Of a stretch of DNA of 38,201 bases, positions 33,327-38,201 are shown piece by piece. The stretch lies in the NCBI GenBank assembly GCA_046160865.1, contig JBJXHG010000120.1:1-38201 (forward strand), read 5' to 3'. The stretch's first letter is position 1; each line of letters begins with the position of its first letter. The DNA is from JBJXHG01 sp046160865 (GTDB lineage: Bacteria > Planctomycetota > UBA1135 > GCA-002686595). The position numbers and the translations under genes are program-made. The notes below the pieces were generated by a model, which was given only the letters and a program-made list of their open reading frames with translations, searched no databases and was not told the origin of the DNA.

Positions 33327-34216
33327 CGCGCCGGCTCGAGCTGCAAGCCGTCGAGGCGCTGAGCGAGATCCGTGCCTTCGGCGCGCAAGCGGCAGTCGTC
33401 GTAGAACACCGTCATCGTGACGGCTCCGACGGCCAGCGCTACGCCCATGAAGAGGGACGTGACGAGCACGAGGCCGGCGTCGAAGAGAGCGAGCGGAATG
33501 CCGGCGCTCGGCAGCGCCTCGCGCACGCCCGGGAACAGCGACACGGCCGAGAGCGTGGCGATGGACATCTCGAACAAGTACGTCAGCGTGGCGACGCACA
33601 ACCAACGCAAGAACGTGCCGCGCGTCAGCGCGAAGCTGCGCGCGATGCTCGTGCCGATGCCGACGCGCTCCACGGCGCAGATCGACGGCGCGATCGACAT
33701 CTTCCAGCGCACGAGCAGCACCGGGAAGAGGCAGGCGAGAACGGCCGGGATCGACAGCAGGGCGATGACGATCGCGACGACGACGATGGCGGGCGTGCGC
33801 CGCAGCGCGAGCGGCAGCGCCTCGCGCAACGTGAGCGATCGGCCTGTGAGCTCGCCCATCACGAGGATCGCGACGAACGCGTGCGCGAGCAGCGTCACGA
33901 GCAATCCGACGAGCGAAGCGGTGAGCGATCCGAAGAGGCTCACGAGCGCGGCGGCCGGATCGAGCAGCGCTTCGGCCGACGCGACCGACGTCACCTGCAG
34001 GATCGAAACGGGGATCCACAGGGCCGCGCACGTGAGCACGAACGTGGGAAAGCGGTCGCGCAGCACCGCGAGCGCGAGATCGAGGATCTCGACGCCGTTG
34101 CGCGGGCGCCGCAGCGGCCGCTCGAACGTGACCGCGCCGCCAGCCGCGATCGGGCTCGCGCGCTCGATCGTCGTGCCGTCGTCGAACTCTTCGACGGTCG
34201 TGCGGCTCGCTCTCAC
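33323..34216 (-). CDS. multi-pass membrane protein, first gene of the MoxR operon
   Basis: This is a 297-residue protein with about six hydrophobic segments. They lie near residues 55-75, 88-105, 107-125, 145-170, 205-225 and 240-270, after an N-terminal cytosolic stretch of about 45 residues. The pattern VEILDLALAVLRDRFPTFV, then GIGTSIARSFALTRGTFLRWL, and VFYDDCRLRAEG resembles the YciC/DUF975-like and glycerophosphodiesterase membrane-domain families, in which a repeated short helical motif brackets helix pairs. No catalytic residue is evident. The start is GTG 34216, preceded by a hairpin that separates it from the 107-residue gene. Membrane proteins of this kind often head MoxR/DUF58/DUF4129 clusters. 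Its role is not known. Confidence 0.8.
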   Translation of the reverse strand: MRASRTTVEEFDDGTTIERASPIAAGGAVTFERPLRRPRNGVEILDLALAVLRDRFPTFVLTCAALWIPVSILQVTSVASAEALLDPAAALVSLFGSLTASLVGLLVTLLAHAFVAILVMGELTGRSLTLREALPLALRRTPAIVVVAIVIALLSIPAVLACLFPVLLVRWKMSIAPSICAVERVGIGTSIARSFALTRGTFLRWLCVATLTYLFEMSIATLSAVSLFPGVREALPSAGIPLALFDAGLVLVTSLFMGVALAVGAVTMTVFYDDCRLRAEGTDLAQRLDGLQLEPAR

Positions 34217-34246
34217 GCGGCGGAAGATAGCGTCGCGACGCGCCGC

Positions 34247-34282
34247 CGCCGAGCGCCGCGGCTCACGCGGTCACGCTCGGCG
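34247..34282 (-). terminator. terminator-like hairpin between the 107-residue gene and the MoxR operon
   Basis: A 9-bp outer stem (34247-34255 with 34274-34282) continues with a 5-bp inner stem (CCGCG 34256-34260 with CGCGG 34266-34270) and a 3-base bulge, closing the loop GCTCA. It lies 20 bases beyond the stop of the 107-residue gene and 30 bases before the operon's first start. It probably ends the patatin transcript. No U-run follows. Confidence 0.5.
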
Positions 34283-34302
34283 TCGTGCCGACCCGCCCGC
34301 GC

Positions 34303-34626
34303 TCACTCGTCCTGGCAGGTGATGTCGCGGCACAGGAAGGCGATCGAGCCCTGCTCGACGTCCTCCACCGCGTATCGAATCCGATCGATCTCGCGGTCCG
34401 CGACGTCGGTGATCTGGAGTCCGTGGAACTGGAGCAATCCGCCACCGATCGAATCGAGCCGTAGCTGCGTGAGCCCTTGGAACCAGAACGTGCGGCGCCG
34501 GACCAGCTCCGCATCGTTCGATAGCACCAGGACCAAGTTGGTCTCTCCGAGCTCGCGGTCGAATCCGATCGCGAGCTGCACCACGAACGAGAACCCGTTC
34601 AGCGCGGTCTGGAAGGTCGCGTCCAT
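34303..34626 (-). CDS. hypothetical 107-residue protein downstream of the patatin-ferredoxin gene
   Basis: I do not recognise this protein. It has no signal peptide or transmembrane helix and is predicted to be mostly beta strands, with repeated hydrophobic alternation (FSFVVQLAIGF, NLVLVLSND, FWFQGLTQLRL, GGLLQFHGLQITDV, GSIAFLC). The C terminus is acidic and contains a CRDITC pair of cysteines. ATG 34626 is 16 bases after the patatin stop on the same strand, so the two are almost certainly cotranscribed. A hairpin lies just after it. Its place could suit a partner, an inhibitor or a regulator of the lipase; that is inference only. Confidence 0.75.
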   Translation of the reverse strand: MDATFQTALNGFSFVVQLAIGFDRELGETNLVLVLSNDAELVRRRTFWFQGLTQLRLDSIGGGLLQFHGLQITDVADREIDRIRYAVEDVEQGSIAFLCRDITCQDE

Positions 34627-34642
34627 TGCGCGCTCCGCGGCC

Positions 34643-35770
34643 TCACAGATTGCCGAGCCGGATCGCGCCGGTCGGGCAGTTGCGCGCGCACGCGTGATCG
34701 CGCGTGCACTCGTAGTTCGAGAGCTTGCGCACCGAGGCTTTTTCGCCGTGCGCCCAGAAAGCGTCGGTCTCGCAAACCATCTCGCACATCCCGCAGCCGA
34801 TGCACTGCGTCGGGTCGATGCGCACCGAGACATAGTCGCGCGGTGTGACGGGGCACGCGAGGCCGGGCACGATCTGTGGCACGACGAGGTCGCGCGTCGC
34901 GGCGTGCGACGAGAGCACGCGGATCGCTTCGTCTTCGCCCGACTGCACCACCTCGGGCACGCGGTCGAAGTCGAAGCGGCTCGTGTGCGCGACCTTCGGC
35001 TGGATCAGAGCCACGCGGTAGTCGACGTGCATGTGCAGCGACTGCTCGACGAGGACCTCTTCGACGATCTCGAACGTGCGGTAGAGCGTCGAGAGCATCT
35101 TGTTCTTGTAGTCGGGCGCCTTGAACGTGCCCTTCAGCGACAGATCGACCGCGATGATCAAGTCGGGATTCAGTGTCTTCGCGAAGCGCAGCGGCACCGA
35201 GTCGACCATGCCGCCGTCCATGTAGTTGAAGCCGCCGCGCTCGTAAGGCTCGAAGATGCCGGGCAGCGCGCACGAGCTGTACACGGCGTCGACGAGCGGG
35301 ATGTCGTCGAGCCCTGGCGTCCCCCAGAACACGGTGCCGCCGGTCTCGAGGCGCACGGCGTTGCAGAAGAACGGAACCTTCATGTCGGAGAAGCCGATCG
35401 GCGGCAAGATGCGCTTCAGGCTCTGCAGGAAGGTGTCGCCGCGGTACATGCTGCGCGTGCGCGTGCCCTTCAGCAGGAACTTCACGAAGTTCAGTCGGAA
35501 GTAGTCTTCCTTCTGCACGGCGCCGACGAGCGACTCGATCTTCTCGATCGGATAACCGCCGGCGGCCATCGCTCCGACGAGCGAACCGATCGAGGTGCCT
35601 ACGATCGCGTCGTACTCGATGCCGAGCTTGCGCATCGCGCGCAGCACGCCGACGTGCGCCATGCCGCGCATACCACCTCCGCCGAGCACGAGCACCGTGC
35701 GCGGTCGATGGTTCGTGCGTTGGCCGGGATGTCGGAGGCTGAAGGAGGTCTGGAAGAGGTCTTGGGACAC
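34643..35770 (-). CDS. patatin-like phospholipase fused to C-terminal 4Fe-4S ferredoxin domain
   Basis: This is a 375-residue two-domain protein. The N-terminal part (residues 25-300) is a patatin lipase: oxyanion loop GGGGMRG (30-36), nucleophile Ser60 in GTSIG, and the catalytic dyad Asp185 in MDGGMVD. It is expected to hydrolyse acyl esters of phospholipids. Residues 318-371 are ferredoxin-like. A first motif CIGCGMC...C has Cys323, Cys326, Cys329 and Cys333. A second has Cys355, Cys361 and Cys365 followed by Pro, with six rather than three positions between its first two Cys. That is seven cluster ligands, so at least one [4Fe-4S] is likely. A lipase with an iron-sulfur module is unusual. 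GTG 35770 is the best start. A 107-residue gene follows 16 bases later. Confidence 0.9.
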   Translation of the reverse strand: MSQDLFQTSFSLRHPGQRTNHRPRTVLVLGGGGMRGMAHVGVLRAMRKLGIEYDAIVGTSIGSLVGAMAAGGYPIEKIESLVGAVQKEDYFRLNFVKFLLKGTRTRSMYRGDTFLQSLKRILPPIGFSDMKVPFFCNAVRLETGGTVFWGTPGLDDIPLVDAVYSSCALPGIFEPYERGGFNYMDGGMVDSVPLRFAKTLNPDLIIAVDLSLKGTFKAPDYKNKMLSTLYRTFEIVEEVLVEQSLHMHVDYRVALIQPKVAHTSRFDFDRVPEVVQSGEDEAIRVLSSHAATRDLVVPQIVPGLACPVTPRDYVSVRIDPTQCIGCGMCEMVCETDAFWAHGEKASVRKLSNYECTRDHACARNCPTGAIRLGNL

Positions 35771-35802
35771 GGCGAGGACGGCGGGGTTCGCTCCTTATCG
35801 TC

Positions 35803-35813
35803 GGGGTGACCCC
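35803..35813. repeat. 11-base palindrome GGGGTGACCCC upstream of the patatin gene
   Basis: This odd palindrome (5-bp arms, one central base) lies 33-43 bases before the patatin start, in the 133-base gap after the SCO gene. Palindromes of this size can be operator half-site pairs, for example for a dimeric regulator. It is too short to call firmly. Confidence 0.25.
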
Positions 35814-35903
35814 CATGCATAAAGGAAGCGCGCGCGAATTCCAGCGCGACGTGCGCACGATTTCACGCGTTCCGACGCGGCGCGCCGGCCGCGCGCGCGC
35901 AGC

Positions 35904-36524
35904 TCAGGGCATCACGCGGCGCACGCCGGCCGCGATCTGCTCGGGCGGAGCGAGTGAGGGCATGTGTGCCCAGCGCACGATCGGCTCGTTCCCGTAGAGC
36001 AAGATGCCAGCGTGCTGCGAGCGATCGGCGTCGACGACCGGGTCGGGATCGTAGAAGCCCAGACTCTTGCGCAACGCCTCGATCTCGCGCTTGTCGCCGG
36101 TGAGGAAGCTCCACCCCGGGCGCGCCCCGTAGCGTCGCGCGTACTCCGCGAGCACGGGCGGCGTGTCGCGCTCGGGATCGAGCGAGATCGACACGAAGCG
36201 CGCCTCGTCGCCGAGCAGCGCTTGCACCTGCGCGAGGTTCGCCGACGTCCCGGGACACGTCCCGGTGCAGGTCACGTACATGAAGTTGATCACGACGACA
36301 CGGTCGCGCACGAGCTCGTCGAAGAGGTTCACGCGGCGTCCGGCTTCGTCCTGGAGCACGATCCCCCGGAAGCGCCGCGCGACCCCGGCACGTTCGACCG
36401 ACAGGCCGGCCTCGTTCACGGGACCTGGCGCCGGCGGCGGAGCGTCCAGCTCGCTGCTCGCCGTCGGCCGCGAAGCGCACCCCGCGACGAACAGCGTCAC
36501 GGCGCAGACGGCGAGGAGCCTCAC
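35904..36524 (-). CDS. SCO1/SenC family copper-handling lipoprotein
   Basis: This is a 206-residue thioredoxin-fold protein. The copper-binding motif is VTCTGTCP with Cys86 and Cys90 (CxxxCP), and the third ligand is His171 in DADRSQHAG. SCO proteins deliver copper to the CuA site of cytochrome oxidase or act as thiol-disulfide reductants. The N terminus is a lipoprotein signal with lipobox LFVAGC (Cys16), followed by a Pro-rich linker, so it is membrane-anchored outside the cytoplasm. The start GTG 36524 overlaps the multicopper oxidase stop by GTGA, so the two are coupled. With no cytochrome oxidase gene here, service to the adjacent multicopper oxidase is a reasonable inference. Confidence 0.9.
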   Translation of the reverse strand: MRLLAVCAVTLFVAGCASRPTASSELDAPPPAPGPVNEAGLSVERAGVARRFRGIVLQDEAGRRVNLFDELVRDRVVVINFMYVTCTGTCPGTSANLAQVQALLGDEARFVSISLDPERDTPPVLAEYARRYGARPGWSFLTGDKREIEALRKSLGFYDPDPVVDADRSQHAGILLYGNEPIVRWAHMPSLAPPEQIAAGVRRVMP

Positions 36525-38197
36525 AGCACGTCGAACCGCGCCATCATGAACGCGTCCTCGTGCTCGATGTTGTGGCAATGGAAGACCCACGGGCCGGGGA
36601 AGTCGCGGAACTTGAAGAACACCTCCACGGTCTCGTTCGGGCCGAGGTTGATCACGTCTTTCTTCGCCTGTCCGTCGCGTTCGAGGATCGGCGGCGTCTT
36701 GCCGTTGCGCCGCAACACGTGCATGAACTCGAGATGCACGTGGATCGGGTGCCACCAGCCACCGCCTTTGTTGACGAGCCGCCACACCTCGCCGCGGTTG
36801 CGCACGCAGTTCGCGACCGAGCGATTCAGGTCCACGAACTCGCCGTTGACCACCCACGCACCGTTGCGCCGCTCGAACACGAAAGTGCGCCGCGTCGCGG
36901 CGTTGATCTCGGCCTGCGCGATCGCCGCGAACGGACGGAGCACGTCCGGCACGCGGCTCGGATCGACGACAGCGCCGCCCTCGACGCGGAACTGCAGCAC
37001 GCGCACGGGCTGGTCCAACGTGCCGTTGGGACCGCGACCGTCGTCCTGTCGTGCGCGGTTCTCGAGGTAGAGCTTCTCGCCCGCCGGGAACGAAGCGAAG
37101 TTGACGACGATGTCGAAGCGTTCCGCGGGCCCCATGAAGAGCGAGGTTCGATTGCGTACCGGCGCGGACATCAATCCGGCCTCGGTCGCGATCACGTCGA
37201 ACGGCACCGTTTGGCCGTTCGCACGCACGATGCGGAAATCGAAGAAGCGCGCGTTCGTGGCCGCGAGCAACCGCAGGCGGTACTTGCGTCGCTTGACCAA
37301 CGTGAACGGCTGGATCGTCCCGTTGACGAGGTACTTGTCGCCGAGCAGTCCGTCGTGGTTGAAGGGATCGAAGACGAGCTGACCCGCCGTGTCGAAGCGC
37401 TTGTCCTGGATCATGAGCGGCAGGTCGTGCTGGCCGCTCGGCAGGCGCAAGTTGACGCCGTCGTTCAGATTCTCGTCGAGCGCATCGACCGCGTCCTGGA
37501 ACAGGAAGAAGCCCGCGAGTCCGCGGTAGACGTTCGGTCCGGTGAAGTCGAGCAGGTGGTCGTGGTACCACATCGTCGACGGACGATCGGTCGCATCGGC
37601 CGCGCCGTGCGCGAAGCCCGGATCGAGGAGCGGATACGCGTAGTCGTAGCTCTCGCCCGGATGGAAGAGCGGATTCAATCCGCCGCCGGGTCCCGGAAAA
37701 CCGTCCGAGCGCGCTTCGTGGTGGCCGCCGTGCAAGTGCACCGTCATCTCGGGCACGCCGAAGCCGACGTGGTTCGCGGGCAGCGCGTTGGTGTGGCGCA
37801 CGAAGAGCGGGTGCAGCGCCTTGCCGACGAACGTCGGACCGAGCGCGTGCGGCCACGTGCCGGCCGGAACGTTGGCGTCGCGGTAACCCCACAGTTTCGT
37901 CGGCGGCAACTGCGGATGCACTTGGAGGAAGCGTTGCTCGTCGATGACGTGGTAGTACGCCGGTGCGATCAACGACTGCGGCGGCAGCGACGCATCGACC
38001 GGTGCGAACGGCGCGACGGTGGTCGCCTGCGGCGGGAATGTGAGCGGTGCGACGAACGGTGTCGTCGACGGGCTCGGCGGCAAGTTCCCGGATCCCGACT
38101 CGAGAAACGCCGGCAGTGCGAAAGCACGCGAGCCCGGCAGCATCGCGAAGCCACCGCCGAGCGCACCGGCACGCAAAAGATCGCGTCGATTCAACAT
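36521..38197 (-). CDS. multicopper oxidase, Tat-exported
   Basis: This is a 558-residue multicopper oxidase. The N terminus MLNRRDLLRAGALGGG has the twin-arginine motif of folded exported proteins. All four copper-ligand motifs are present: HLHGGHH (His154 and His156), WYHDHLL (His212 and His214), HPIHVH (His483, His486, His488), and HCHNIEHEDAFM with the type 1 copper ligands Cys541, His546 and Met551. It should couple one-electron oxidation of a substrate (metal ion, phenol or bilirubin-like compound) to reduction of oxygen. It resembles CotA and spore-coat/bilirubin oxidase-type three-domain enzymes more than copper-tolerance CueO, as no Met-rich loop is visible. ATG 38197 makes the gene complete; only four bases remain before the window end. 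The SCO gene follows by GTGA overlap. Confidence 0.92.
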   Translation of the reverse strand: MLNRRDLLRAGALGGGFAMLPGSRAFALPAFLESGSGNLPPSPSTTPFVAPLTFPPQATTVAPFAPVDASLPPQSLIAPAYYHVIDEQRFLQVHPQLPPTKLWGYRDANVPAGTWPHALGPTFVGKALHPLFVRHTNALPANHVGFGVPEMTVHLHGGHHEARSDGFPGPGGGLNPLFHPGESYDYAYPLLDPGFAHGAADATDRPSTMWYHDHLLDFTGPNVYRGLAGFFLFQDAVDALDENLNDGVNLRLPSGQHDLPLMIQDKRFDTAGQLVFDPFNHDGLLGDKYLVNGTIQPFTLVKRRKYRLRLLAATNARFFDFRIVRANGQTVPFDVIATEAGLMSAPVRNRTSLFMGPAERFDIVVNFASFPAGEKLYLENRARQDDGRGPNGTLDQPVRVLQFRVEGGAVVDPSRVPDVLRPFAAIAQAEINAATRRTFVFERRNGAWVVNGEFVDLNRSVANCVRNRGEVWRLVNKGGGWWHPIHVHLEFMHVLRRNGKTPPILERDGQAKKDVINLGPNETVEVFFKFRDFPGPWVFHCHNIEHEDAFMMARFDVL

Positions 38198-38201
38198 GTA
38201 T

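Noticed and set aside
32978..35809. 943-residue open frame on the plus strand
   Set aside because: It is antisense to the DUF4129, membrane, 107-residue and patatin genes, all of which have clear motifs. The product is Arg/His/Asp-rich without domains, as expected from GC-rich antisense frames.
35904..37892. 662-residue reading of the SCO gene
   Set aside because: The first about 455 residues are a shadow of the multicopper oxidase. The lipoprotein signal begins at GTG 36524.

Overview
This is a very GC-rich bacterial chromosome segment with about 30 protein genes packed tightly on both strands. GTG starts are common and many stops and starts overlap by four bases. I see no rRNA, tRNA, CRISPR array, phage gene or intact transposase. 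The best lineage clue is the secreted VCBS-repeat protein at 19296-21512. Its C-terminal half carries an FCFGDGS...CPC cysteine motif that I associate with secreted proteins of Planctomycetota, so an environmental planctomycete is my inference. Nothing here proves taxonomy.

Layout. 1-325: no convincing gene. 326-5870 (+): an M28 zinc peptidase, then the two halves of a heterodimeric ABC exporter. 5922-8848 (-): an S9 serine peptidase lipoprotein and an unknown lipoprotein. 9208-12166 (+): malate synthase and isocitrate lyase, the complete glyoxylate bypass, closed by a strong hairpin. 12293-14576: an unknown membrane protein, a PH-like membrane protein, a GNAT acetyltransferase and a 44-residue membrane ORF. 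14577-19140 (-): radical SAM protein, family 2 glycosyltransferase and GT39-like membrane glycosyltransferase with a TPR tail, joined by GTGA overlaps. 19296-21958 (-): the VCBS protein and a small membrane protein. 22308-25723 (-): an aldehyde:ferredoxin oxidoreductase homologue fused to a MoaD/ThiS-like domain, then a GT9 heptosyltransferase-like protein. 25903-26778 (+): an M50 intramembrane protease.

26956-34216 holds a recognisable conserved set: an RDD protein and a SpoIIM-family protein on opposite strands, with a MITE-like inverted-repeat element between them, then a translationally coupled minus-strand operon of membrane protein, DUF4129, DUF4350, MoxR ATPase and DUF58. 34303-35770 (-): a patatin-like phospholipase fused to a C-terminal ferredoxin domain, with a 107-residue orphan downstream. 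35904-38197 (-): a multicopper oxidase and an SCO1/SenC lipoprotein, overlapping by GTGA.

How the genes fit together. The glyoxylate pair would let the cell grow on acetate or fatty acids. The MoxR/DUF58/DUF4129/DUF4350/RDD/SpoIIM set is a widely conserved envelope-associated group whose job is unknown. The multicopper oxidase and SCO protein look like a periplasmic copper unit. The least ordinary items are the AOR-MoaD fusion, the patatin-ferredoxin fusion with its orphan partner, the MITE-like element, and the radical SAM/glycosyltransferase operon. All calls come from reading motifs by eye; no searches were run.
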